A DNA stretch of 64,000 nt from Maricaulis sp965228215 (GTDB taxonomy: Bacteria > Pseudomonadota > Alphaproteobacteria > Caulobacterales > Maricaulaceae): NCBI GenBank assembly GCA_965228215.1, contig OZ245800.1:1736001-1800000 (forward strand), read 5' to 3'. Of this stretch, positions 27,524 to 35,192 are shown one piece after another. Every line of letters begins with the position of its first letter. Position 1 is the first letter of the stretch. The translations under genes and the position numbers were made by a program. The notes under the pieces were generated by a model. That model did not search any database and was not told the origin of the DNA. It was given only the letters and a program-made list of their open reading frames with translations.

Positions 27524-28123
27524 ATGTACACGCCGATGCATTTCAGGATGGATGATCACGACGACATGCGTGCGTTGATGCGCGCGTATGACTTCGCGCT
27601 CCTGCTTGTGCCCGGCGAGACCGACCTGGCGGCCACGCACCTGCCGCTCAAGCTCGATGACGAGCGCCAGATGCTGGTCGGCCATGTCGCCCGCGCCAAT
27701 CCGATTGCCAAGGCGATCGCGGACGGCAAACAGGCGATGGCGATTTTCTCGGGCCCGCACGCCTATGTCTCGCCGACCTGGTATTCCGACCCGGCCAACA
27801 ATGTGCCGACCTGGAATTACATCTCGGTCCATGTCTTCGGGAAATTCAACGCGCTCTACGGCGAGGAAGCCGAACGCTCCCTGTCCAACCAGGTGGCCGA
27901 CTTTGAAAGTGCGTGGCGGATTACCGATATCGAGGAAAAGAAACGGGCCAAGCTGGAAGCGGCCATCCAGCCCTTCGAGATGGAAATCGAACGCATCGAG
28001 GGCAAGGCCAAGCTCTCACAGAACAAATCCATTGAAGAGCGCATGCGCATTGCCGAAGCGCTCAATGACCGCGGCGAACACGCCATCGCGTACCACATGG
28101 TGGATACACGCGAGGAGGAGTGA
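27524..28123 (+). CDS. PaiB-family FMN-binding protein
   Basis: The 199-residue protein matches the PaiB family: it opens MYTPMHFRM, then ATHLPLKLDDE, GHVARANPIAKA, FSGPHAYVSPTWY and VPTWNYISVHVFGK. PaiB-like proteins have an FMN-binding split-barrel fold and are named after a Bacillus negative regulator of protease genes, though many are probably flavoenzymes. Its place inside a beta-oxidation operon, 33 bases after an acyl-CoA dehydrogenase and 79 before thiolase, is unusual. Confidence 0.9.
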   Translation: MYTPMHFRMDDHDDMRALMRAYDFALLLVPGETDLAATHLPLKLDDERQMLVGHVARANPIAKAIADGKQAMAIFSGPHAYVSPTWYSDPANNVPTWNYISVHVFGKFNALYGEEAERSLSNQVADFESAWRITDIEEKKRAKLEAAIQPFEMEIERIEGKAKLSQNKSIEERMRIAEALNDRGEHAIAYHMVDTREEE

Positions 28124-28202
28124 TCGCGGCCAAGTCCCGAAAAGGGCGAACCGAACACTGTCGATAAAGTTGAAACCCGGATGCGGGGAAAGGACTGACC
28201 GA

Positions 28203-29408
28203 ATGACTGATGCCTATATCTACGACGCCGTGCGCACGCCGCGCGGCAAGAAGAAGGGCGGGGCTCTCAACGAGATCACCGCACTCCAGCTCGCCACCCA
28301 GCAGCTCGAGGCGATCCGCGATCGCAATGATCTCGACACGGCGCTGATCGACGACGTCATCATGGGTGTGGTCTCGCCGGTGGGCGAGCAGGGCTCGAAC
28401 ATTGCGCGCGCCGCGGTGATGAATGCCGACTACGCCCAGACCACGGCCGGCTACCAGATCAACCGTTTCTGTGCCTCGGGCCTGGAAGCGGTGAACGTGG
28501 CTGCGGCCAAGGTCATGTCCGGCGAGGCCGATATGGCCATCGGCGGCGGTGTGGAAGCCATGTCCCGCGTGCCGATGGGTTCGGACGGCGGTGCCATGAT
28601 GGCTGACCCGGAGATCAATTTCGATCACTACGTGGTGCCGCAGGGTGTCTCCGCCGACCTGATCGCGACCAAGTACGGTTTCTCCCGCGATGATGTCGAC
28701 GCCTATTCCGTCGAGAGCCAGAAGCGTGCCGCGCAGGCCTGGGCCGAGGGCCGGTTCAAGAACACGGTCGTGCCGGTCAAGGACCAGCTGGGCGTGACCA
28801 TTCTCGACCATGACGAGCACATGCGGCCGGACACGGACATGCAGTCGCTCGGTTCGCTGAAATCCGCTTTCAAGGATCTCTCCGATTTCGTGGGTTTCGA
28901 ACAGGTCGCGATCCAGAAATACCCGGACGTGGAATACATCAACTGGGTCCACACGGGCGGCAATTCCTCGGGCATCGTGGACGGATCGTCGATGGTCCTG
29001 GTCGGCACCAAGGAAGCCGGCGAGCGTGCCGGGCTCAAGCCGCGCGCCCGTATCCGCTCCATGGCCTCGATCGGTTCCGAGCCGACGATCATGCTGACGG
29101 GTCCGGTCCCGGTGACCGAGAAGGTCCTGAAAAAGGCCGGCATGACCAAGAACGACATCGACGTCTGGGAGCTGAACGAGGCCTTTGCCGCGGTCGTCCT
29201 GCGTCTGATGCAGGCCTATGACATCGATCACAACGACATCAATGTGAATGGCGGCGCCATCGCCATGGGTCACCCGCTGGGTGCTACCGGCGCGATGATC
29301 CTCGGCACGGTTCTCGACGAGCTGGAGCGGTCCAACAAGGAAACCGCCCTGGCCACGCTCTGCGTCGGCGGCGGCATGGGTACCGCCACGATTATCGAGC
29401 GGGTGTAA
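28203..29408 (+). CDS. fadA: Acetyl-CoA C-acyltransferase (thiolase)
   Basis: The enzyme cleaves 3-ketoacyl-CoA with CoA to acetyl-CoA and a shortened acyl-CoA. The 401 residues include the nucleophile Cys90 in INRFCASGLEAV, the GGAIAMGHPLGATGA loop with His357, and the base Cys387 in LATLCVGGGMG. All three are intact. The ATG at 28203 is where the family sequence begins. It is followed after 24 bases by the FadB-like gene, the usual partner in the beta-oxidation complex. Confidence 0.95.
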   Translation: MTDAYIYDAVRTPRGKKKGGALNEITALQLATQQLEAIRDRNDLDTALIDDVIMGVVSPVGEQGSNIARAAVMNADYAQTTAGYQINRFCASGLEAVNVAAAKVMSGEADMAIGGGVEAMSRVPMGSDGGAMMADPEINFDHYVVPQGVSADLIATKYGFSRDDVDAYSVESQKRAAQAWAEGRFKNTVVPVKDQLGVTILDHDEHMRPDTDMQSLGSLKSAFKDLSDFVGFEQVAIQKYPDVEYINWVHTGGNSSGIVDGSSMVLVGTKEAGERAGLKPRARIRSMASIGSEPTIMLTGPVPVTEKVLKKAGMTKNDIDVWELNEAFAAVVLRLMQAYDIDHNDINVNGGAIAMGHPLGATGAMILGTVLDELERSNKETALATLCVGGGMGTATIIERV

Positions 29409-29432
29409 GAGATCGATCAGGAGACAAGACCA

Positions 29433-31655
29433 ATGAAAAACTTCACTATCGAGATCGATAACGACGGCATTGCCCTGGTCACGTTCGACAGCCCGGGCAA
29501 GTCGATGAATGTCATTTCCGCGGACGTCATGGATGATTTCGCGGAACTCACCGAGACAATCTCCACCGACGACGCCATCAAGGGCGTGGTCTTCACGTCC
29601 GGCAAGGCCGCCTTCTGCGCCGGTGCCGACCTGTCCGAACTGGGCGGTGGTTCCATGGGCAGCGCGGCTGACCTGCCGGAAGAGGAGATGAAGAAGGCGC
29701 TCTTCGAACAGTGCTTCCGTCTCAACAAGACCTTCCGCGCCATGGAGACCTGCGGCAAGCCGATCGCGGCGGCCGTCAATGGCCTCGCCCTGGGCGGTGG
29801 TTTCGAGATCGCGCTGGCCTGCCACTACCGCGTCATGCCGTCCGACAATCCCAAGGCCAAGCTGGGCCTGCCGGAAGCCATGGTCGGCGTCCTGCCGGGC
29901 GGCGGCGGCACGCAGCGCCTGCCGCGTTTCGTCGGGGTGATGAATGCCGCGCCGGTGCTGCTGCAGGGCAAGCAGTGGGATGCCGCGACCGCGCATGGTC
30001 ACGGCCTCGTCCACGCTGTCGTGCCGATGGCCGAGTTGATTTCCAAGGCCAAGGAACTCGTCAAGGAAGACCCGATGGGCGCGAAACAGCCCTGGGACCA
30101 GGACAAGTTCAAATTCCCGGGCGGTGGTCCCTACCATCCCGCCGGTGCCCAGGTCTTCGGTGCCGCCGGTCCGATGCTGCGCAAGACCAGCTACGGCAAT
30201 TACCCGGCCCAGCGTTACATCCTGTCCTGTGTCTATGAAGGCTCGCAGGTCAATATGGATGCCGCGCTGCGCATCGAGAGCCGGTATTTCACCAAGCTTC
30301 TGATGCGTCCGGAAAGCCGCAACATGATCCGCTCCATCTTCCTGTCGAAGACGGCGCTGGAGAAGGGCGGTCGTCGCCCGGAGAGCCAGGAAAAGGCCGA
30401 TGTGAAGAAGATCGGCATCATCGGTGCCGGCTTCATGGGTGCCGGCATTGCCACGGTGACGGCCCAGGCCGGTATCGAGGTCGTGCTCATCGACGCCAAC
30501 CAGGAAGGCGCCGACAAGGGCAAGAAACACGCGACGGATCACTTCGCGAAGGGTGTGGCCCGCGGCAAGCTGAGCCAGGAGAAGGCAGACGCCATGGGCG
30601 GCCTGATCACGGCCACCACCGATTATGGTCTCCTGTCCGACGTCGACCTGGTCATCGAGGCCGTGTTCGAGAATTCCGAGCTGAAGAACAAGATCACCAA
30701 GATGGCCGAAGAGGTCATGCCGGAGAATGCGGTCTTCGCTTCGAACACCTCGTCCATCCCGATCACGGGTCTGGCCAAGGCCTCCGTGCGCGAGGACCAG
30801 TATATCGGCATCCACTTCTTCTCGCCGGTCGAGAAGATGATGCTGGTCGAGATCATCATGGGCGACAATACGGGTGACTACGCCCTGTCGCGCGCAATCG
30901 ACTACGTCACCAAGATCAAGAAGACGCCGATCGTCGTTTCGGACACCCGCGGCTTCTACGCCAATCGCTGCGTGATGCGTTTCATCGGGGAAGGCATGAA
31001 CATGCTGGCCGAGGGCATCAATCCGGTCCTGATCGAGAATGCGACCCGCATGGCCGGCATGCCGGTGGGCCCGCTCTCCCTGCAGGACGAGGTGGCCCTG
31101 GACCTGGGTGTGAAGCTGATCAAGCAGACCAAGGCCGATCTGGGCGATGCCTACACGCCGTCCCCGACCGAGCCGATCCTGTTCAAGATGGTCGAGGAGT
31201 ACGAACGCTTTGGCCGCAAGAACGGCAAGGGCTTCTACGACTACCCGGCCGAAAAGGGTCAGCCGAAACGCCTCTGGCCGGAACTCGAGCAATTTGCCCC
31301 GGGTGGCAAATATGCCGAGAACCAGCCCTCCGCCGAGGAGATCAAGGATCGCATCCTGATCACCCAGGCGCTCGAGGCGGCCCGCTGCATGGAAGAGGAA
31401 ATCGTCATCGATCCGCGTGAAGCCGATGTCGGTTCCATCCTGGGCTGGGGTTTTGCGCCCTATACCGGCGGTGCGCTCTCCTACATCGACACCTATGGCG
31501 CTGCCGCCTTCGTGAAGCGGGCCGACGAGCTGAAGGCCGCCTATGGCGACCAGTTCGAGGTTCCGGCGCTCCTGCGCGAGATGGCCGAGAAGGGCGAGAC
31601 CTTCTACGGACGCTTCGGTGCAGGCGCCAAGGAAAAGATTGCAGAACCGGCCTAG
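29433..31655 (+). CDS. FadB/FadJ-like enoyl-CoA hydratase/3-hydroxyacyl-CoA dehydrogenase
   Basis: This 740-residue fusion performs two consecutive steps of beta-oxidation. Residues 5-190 are an enoyl-CoA hydratase domain with both Glu regions (LALGGGFEIALACH and LGLPEAMVGVLPGGGGTQR). Residues about 325-505 are the NAD-binding dehydrogenase domain with KIGIIGAGFMGAGIA, SNTSSIPITGLA and the catalytic-His motif GIHFFSPVEKM. The C-terminal domain has GFYANRCVMRF. A strong terminator follows, closing the operon. Confidence 0.95.
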   Translation: MKNFTIEIDNDGIALVTFDSPGKSMNVISADVMDDFAELTETISTDDAIKGVVFTSGKAAFCAGADLSELGGGSMGSAADLPEEEMKKALFEQCFRLNKTFRAMETCGKPIAAAVNGLALGGGFEIALACHYRVMPSDNPKAKLGLPEAMVGVLPGGGGTQRLPRFVGVMNAAPVLLQGKQWDAATAHGHGLVHAVVPMAELISKAKELVKEDPMGAKQPWDQDKFKFPGGGPYHPAGAQVFGAAGPMLRKTSYGNYPAQRYILSCVYEGSQVNMDAALRIESRYFTKLLMRPESRNMIRSIFLSKTALEKGGRRPESQEKADVKKIGIIGAGFMGAGIATVTAQAGIEVVLIDANQEGADKGKKHATDHFAKGVARGKLSQEKADAMGGLITATTDYGLLSDVDLVIEAVFENSELKNKITKMAEEVMPENAVFASNTSSIPITGLAKASVREDQYIGIHFFSPVEKMMLVEIIMGDNTGDYALSRAIDYVTKIKKTPIVVSDTRGFYANRCVMRFIGEGMNMLAEGINPVLIENATRMAGMPVGPLSLQDEVALDLGVKLIKQTKADLGDAYTPSPTEPILFKMVEEYERFGRKNGKGFYDYPAEKGQPKRLWPELEQFAPGGKYAENQPSAEEIKDRILITQALEAARCMEEEIVIDPREADVGSILGWGFAPYTGGALSYIDTYGAAAFVKRADELKAAYGDQFEVPALLREMAEKGETFYGRFGAGAKEKIAEPA

Positions 31656-31680
31656 ACGCCTGCTGCAATCGCGATTAATG

Positions 31681-31712
31681 GAAGCCGGCCTTTCGGGGTC
31701 GGCTTCTTTTTT
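31681..31712 (+). terminator. Rho-independent terminator of the beta-oxidation operon
   Basis: GAAGCCGGCC (31681-31690) pairs with GGTCGGCTTC (31697-31706) around TTTCGG, with one G-U pair, and runs straight into a T-tract (CTTTTTTG). It lies 26 bases after the FadB-like stop. Confidence 0.92.
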
Positions 31713-31886
31713 GCGATTTTTATTGCTCCGTATCCGGACTTTTCCAATCGCCTGATTCAGAAAGTCGAATCCGACTTATCCCGCAATTATCCACCGGGAT
31801 GTCCACGGAAGCGCAAAATCTTTCCACCAAAACCGCGTTCTTATCCCCCGAAAAGCGATGGCATTGCGTTGCGACGGGGCGGGGTC
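31713..31886. other. Intergenic stretch with DnaA-box-like and GANTC sites
   Basis: No gene is seen here. Four sequences resemble the DnaA box TTATCCACA: TTATCCCGC (31776-31784), TTATCCACC (31787-31795, eight of nine), TTTCCACCA (31821-31829) and TTATCCCCC (31841-31849). Two GANTC methylation sites lie at 31754 and 31767. AT-rich sequence precedes them. This may be a cell-cycle control region for the RNA that follows; there is no oriC gene context. Confidence 0.35.
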
Positions 31887-31899
31887 TTGGGTAGCTTTA

Positions 31900-32200
31900 A
31901 ATCATCGACAGCGACCAAAGCGGGCCGCAAGGCTCGGGGCTCGAAGGAGCGGAAGGAACCCAAAGGGACCGCAAGGAAACAGAGGGAACCGGAAACACCC
32001 AAGAGGCTGATCCGACCGCAAGGAAGGTGAGAAGGACGCGCCGATTACAGCAAGCCTCGAAAGAGGGGAGCTGGCTCCGGGGTCAAACCCGGGGTGTGCA
32101 GAAGGAGCCGAGCCGACCAGGCTCGAACCGGAAGCAACACGGCCGCCCGCCGCTTCAACCCTTCGGGGGAGAAGGACGGGCGGTTGGTGCTTCTGGCGAT
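31900..32200 (+). ncRNA. Candidate structured non-coding RNA with GAAA and UUCG tetraloops
   Basis: The first 120 bases are purine-rich with repeated CGCAAGGAA units. The second half folds into successive hairpins: CCTC-GAAA-GAGG (32055-32066), CCGGG-N6-CCCGG (32077-32092), CGAGCC-N5-GGCTCG (32109-32125) and a long hairpin 32128-32196. The last has 9-, 7- and 4-bp segments capped by CCC-UUCG-GGG. Both tetraloops are canonical only on the plus strand, which sets the orientation. TTGCGA (31869) with TAGCTT (31892) is a possible promoter. It does not resemble RNase P, tmRNA, SRP or 6S RNA by motif. Confidence 0.5.
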
Positions 32201-32314
32201 GTCTTTTCCGCCAATCTGCGCTTTCACAGAGCTTGATCACGGCATCGTCAGCAGAGCTGATCTGCTCCATCGCGAGCGGTGTGCCATCCTGCGCGGCAGT
32301 CGGGGATTTCCGTC

Positions 32315-32449
32315 ATGTCGACACCCTCAATCCGCTCCCGTCGCCTGGCCTGGCGCCTCGCCCATCACGGTTTCAGACTGCTGGTCGCCATCGCGTGTGC
32401 GATCGGCATTTTCGCCCTATTGGTGTTTTTCCGGATGGTTGCATCATGA
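32315..32449 (+). CDS. Small single-helix membrane protein, 44 residues
   Basis: ATG 32315 to TGA 32447-32449 encodes a peptide with a basic N-terminus (SIRSRRLAWRLAHHG) and one hydrophobic helix (LLVAIACAIGIFALLVFF), ending RMVAS. GGGGA lies ten bases upstream of the ATG. This organisation is typical of genuine small inner-membrane proteins, and a similar one follows at 32603. It is too short for strong statistical support and its function is unknown. Confidence 0.45.
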   Translation: MSTPSIRSRRLAWRLAHHGFRLLVAIACAIGIFALLVFFRMVAS

Positions 32450-32602
32450 CCGGTGTGTAATTTAAGCGTCTGAAAAGAAACGGTAAAACGAAATGGTGTC
32501 GGCGCGTTCAGAATATTTAATCAATTATTACATGCAACCGCACGTCTGATCATGATGATTGGCGGGCTCGGACAGAACACTGCGTTTTGGGGACGCAAAG
32601 GC

Positions 32603-32779
32603 ATGACACGCAATCGCATGGGAAGACTCACACGCATCCTGCACCCGGCAGCCGTGCTCGCCTGGGGCGCTGCGATCATGATTACCGCCTTTCTCGGACG
32701 CTCTGCCTGGCAGGCCGTCGAGGAAGCCGAACGTGCTGCGACCTACTACGCCACCCAGACCGATACGCTGATGGATTGA
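32603..32779 (+). CDS. Small single-helix membrane protein, 58 residues
   Basis: From the ATG at 32603 the peptide has a basic start (MTRNRMGRLTRIL), one helix (PAAVLAWGAAIMITAFLG) and an acidic amphipathic tail (AVEEAERAATYYATQTD). GGGGA is present 13-17 bases upstream and an AT-rich stretch at 32510-32545 may hold the promoter. It resembles the 44-residue product upstream in layout but not in sequence. No function is proposed. Confidence 0.5.
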   Translation: MTRNRMGRLTRILHPAAVLAWGAAIMITAFLGRSAWQAVEEAERAATYYATQTDTLMD

Positions 32780-32911
32780 CCGGTCCGGCCACGTCGCCGA
32801 ATGCCTGCTCACCCCGCCAAACCCCCGCAAGTATAATTTGATTGCCGTAATGAACTGGCCAGACTCCGGTTAAGGCCCTAATTTTCCTCAAGGGCTGTCC
32901 TAGGAGAAAGC

Positions 32912-33742
32912 GTGAGCACGGCTGTTCTCGAAGATGATGACTACATCATCGGTACCAATGACCAGGAAATAGAACGCCTCGGTCTGCAGCATGCGATCTG
33001 GCGGGAAGACGCCCTGTCGGCCTTCCGTCGTGCGCGGATCAAGCCGGGCATGACCGTGCTCGATATCGGGTCGGGCCCGGGTTACGCGTCATTCGACCTC
33101 GCTCGTCTGGTTGGTCCCCGGGGGCGTGTAATCGCCGTCGATCAGTCACCTCTCTTCCTGGAGGCCCTGCGCCAGGGCGCCCGTTTCCGCAATATCCGGA
33201 ATATCGAGGTGATCGAGGCGGATCTCGCGGATCTCGACTGGGACCGTTTCTCCTGCGACGCGGTCTGGTCGCGCTGGTGTTTGAGCTTCGTGCCCGAACC
33301 CGGCCTGATCATGCGCGGCATCGACCGTGCGCTGAATCCGGGCGGCGTCTTCCTCGCCCAGGAATATGCCGACTATGACAGTCTGCAGATGATCCCGGAC
33401 TCGCCGGCCTTCAAGAAATTCGTCCAGGCCGTGGAGATCAGCTGGCGGCATTTCAATGGCGATCCCAATCTCGGCCGCCGTTTCCCCGGCTTCTTCCGTG
33501 AGCTCGGCTGGAAGCTCGACGAGGCGCGTCCGATCGTGCACGCCGCGCGTCCGGGCGAAGCCTTCTGGGACTGGCCGATTTCCTGGTTCGAGCAGGCACC
33601 TGCGCGCATGGTCGAGCTCGGTTTCCTGACCGCCGAAGAGGCGCGGGAATTCGAAGCCTTCGTCGAAAAGCGCAAGGCGGATCCGGCCTCCATGATGATC
33701 ACGCCGATGGTCCTCGAGGCGATCGCCTACAAGCCGGGCTGA
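32912..33742 (+). CDS. SAM-dependent methyltransferase (class I)
   Basis: The 276-residue protein has the Rossmann methyltransferase motifs: VLDIGSGPGYASFDLA (SAM glycine loop, about 49-64), VIAVDQSP (acidic residue for the ribose), and WSRWCLSFVPEPG with LNPGGVFLAQE. The C-terminal 90 residues would bind the acceptor, which cannot be named. The GTG start at 32912 has AGGAGA six bases upstream. It is transcribed alone, with a 9-bp inverted repeat about 50 bases after its stop. Confidence 0.9.
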   Translation: MSTAVLEDDDYIIGTNDQEIERLGLQHAIWREDALSAFRRARIKPGMTVLDIGSGPGYASFDLARLVGPRGRVIAVDQSPLFLEALRQGARFRNIRNIEVIEADLADLDWDRFSCDAVWSRWCLSFVPEPGLIMRGIDRALNPGGVFLAQEYADYDSLQMIPDSPAFKKFVQAVEISWRHFNGDPNLGRRFPGFFRELGWKLDEARPIVHAARPGEAFWDWPISWFEQAPARMVELGFLTAEEAREFEAFVEKRKADPASMMITPMVLEAIAYKPG

Positions 33743-33790
33743 GCTGCGTTCAGCTGACGTTCAGTCATATCCCCGCAAGACTCGCTTGAT

Positions 33791-33815
33791 ATCCGGATGC
33801 TGCACACATCCGGAT
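33791..33815. promoter_or_regulatory. 9-bp inverted repeat ATCCGGATG-N7-CATCCGGAT
   Basis: The two arms (33791-33799 and 33807-33815) are perfectly complementary. The element ends 28 bases before the start codon of the serine hydrolase gene, and no T-tract follows. An operator for the downstream gene is more likely than a terminator of the methyltransferase gene. Confidence 0.35.
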
Positions 33816-33843
33816 CAGTAGTGTGAGGGCAAGCGGGGCAGTC

Positions 33844-35088
33844 ATGCGTATTCTCAAATGGGTCGGTGCCATTCTGGGCGCACTTCTCGTGCTGATCGCG
33901 GGAGGCTGGCTGAGTTATCCGCTCTGGGACGGTTTCGGGGCTTGGCGCCAATTGCCCGAAACGGCCGCGCCGATCGAACAACGCTTGTCGGATCCGCGTT
34001 TCCAGTCCGCGGCCGAGCACGCCCTGTCGGCGATTGCCGAGCACCGCGAAGCCCATGGTTTTCCTGGTATTTCTGCCGCTGTCTCGGTTGACGGCACGCT
34101 GGTCTGGTCCGGTTCGGCAGGCTGGTCTGATCTGCACGAAATGCGTCCTGTGACCCCGGACACGGTCTTCCGGATCGGCTCGACTTCCAAGGCGGTCACA
34201 TCCACCGCGCTGGCGCGCCTGGTTGATGCTGGCGAGATCGATATCGACACGCCGATCTCGGCCTATATCGATGATCTGCCCAATCCCGTCTGGGAGGAAT
34301 TCACGCCTCGCCAGCTGGGTTCGCACATGACGGGTCTGCCGGAATATTCGCGCAATTCGGACCTGCGCGGGGCGCTCGTCACGCTCTGCGGCTGCCGTCA
34401 CTACCCGACGGTCCGCGACAGTTTCGCGATTTTCGATGATGCCGAGCTTCTCTTCCCGCCCGAGACGGATTTTCACTACACGAGTTTTGACGTGAACCTG
34501 CTGGGCGCGACCCTCGCTGCCAGCCGCGACCAGGCCTATCTGGACCTGCTGCAGGACGAGATCGCCGCGCCGCTCGGACTTGCCGTTCTGGGCGGTGATC
34601 ATGATGGCGAGATCCGGCCGGAGCTGACGCGTTTCTACGAGAGCGACGGCGAGCGGGCCCGCGAATGGCGGCCCTTCGACCTGTCCCAGCGCTGGCCCGG
34701 CGGCGGGCTGGTCTCGACCTCGTCCGACCTCGTGCGTATCGGCGGCGCCTGGCTCGACGAGAGCTATATCAGTGCGCAAACGCGGGAAGCGCTGTGGGCG
34801 CCGCAACGCCTCAGCAATGGCGAGATCAATCCGCAGAGCTATGCGATCGGCTGGCGCTTCAATCCGGATGCCCCCCATCCGGCCGGCGATGAGCGCACGG
34901 CGGCCTACGCCCATCACGGTGGTGTCTCCAAGGGGGCGATGAGCTGGCTGGTGGTCTACCCGGAATACGGTCTGTCCGTCGCCGTGAACATCAACACCCG
35001 TGCCGACACATTCCGGACCTTTGCCTCGGTGGAGGATGAGATTTCCGCTGCCTTCATGGCCGTGCTGGACGAGGTTTCGGCAGACTGA
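33844..35088 (+). CDS. Beta-lactamase-fold serine hydrolase, membrane-anchored
   Basis: The 414-residue protein starts with a signal-anchor helix (MRILKWVGAILGALLVLIAG) without a clear cleavage site. The penicillin-binding/class C fold motifs are SxxK in FRIGSTSKAV (Ser113, Lys116), a Tyr motif in HYTSFDVN, and YAHHGGVSKG near the C-terminus. Such proteins can be esterases, D-aminopeptidases or peptidases; a resistance role is not implied. The ATG at 33844 was preferred to a GTG at 33823. Confidence 0.88.
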   Translation: MRILKWVGAILGALLVLIAGGWLSYPLWDGFGAWRQLPETAAPIEQRLSDPRFQSAAEHALSAIAEHREAHGFPGISAAVSVDGTLVWSGSAGWSDLHEMRPVTPDTVFRIGSTSKAVTSTALARLVDAGEIDIDTPISAYIDDLPNPVWEEFTPRQLGSHMTGLPEYSRNSDLRGALVTLCGCRHYPTVRDSFAIFDDAELLFPPETDFHYTSFDVNLLGATLAASRDQAYLDLLQDEIAAPLGLAVLGGDHDGEIRPELTRFYESDGERAREWRPFDLSQRWPGGGLVSTSSDLVRIGGAWLDESYISAQTREALWAPQRLSNGEINPQSYAIGWRFNPDAPHPAGDERTAAYAHHGGVSKGAMSWLVVYPEYGLSVAVNINTRADTFRTFASVEDEISAAFMAVLDEVSAD

Positions 35089-35164
35089 TCCATTCGCTGC
35101 GCGCCTTTGCGGCCATTGACCTTGTGACTTGCCCTGCCTAATTGCGCAGAACAGGCGTATCTCA

Positions 35165-35177
35165 TTCCATATTGGAA
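35165..35177. promoter_or_regulatory. T-N11-A type palindrome TTCCA-TAT-TGGAA before the LysR gene
   Basis: This 13-base element has perfect 5-bp arms and fits the T-N11-A pattern of LysR-type sites. It ends 15 bases before the start at 35193, consistent with autoregulation by the LysR protein. Confidence 0.35.
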
Positions 35178-35192
35178 GAAATGGAGGGCGAG

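Noticed and set aside
28062..31292. Very long open frame on the minus strand opposite thiolase and FadB
   Set aside because: It mirrors two complete conserved enzymes on the plus strand. Such antisense frames arise from strong GC bias at the third codon position, and no domain was recognisable in it.
31754..31849. Chromosomal replication origin suggested by DnaA-box-like sequences
   Set aside because: There is no dnaA, hemE, parAB, gidA or similar origin context, and the boxes are imperfect. It is kept only as a possible DnaA-responsive region.
31900..32200. Identification of the RNA as RNase P, tmRNA, SRP RNA or 6S RNA
   Set aside because: The conserved core sequences of these RNAs (for example the GAGGAAAGTCC of RNase P or the GGAAGCAGCC-type SRP loop) are absent, and the hairpin order does not match.
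31902..32270. 122-residue minus-strand frame through the RNA candidate
   Set aside because: The translation is low-complexity Arg/Ser/Pro sequence without a domain, and the tetraloop hairpins point to the plus strand.
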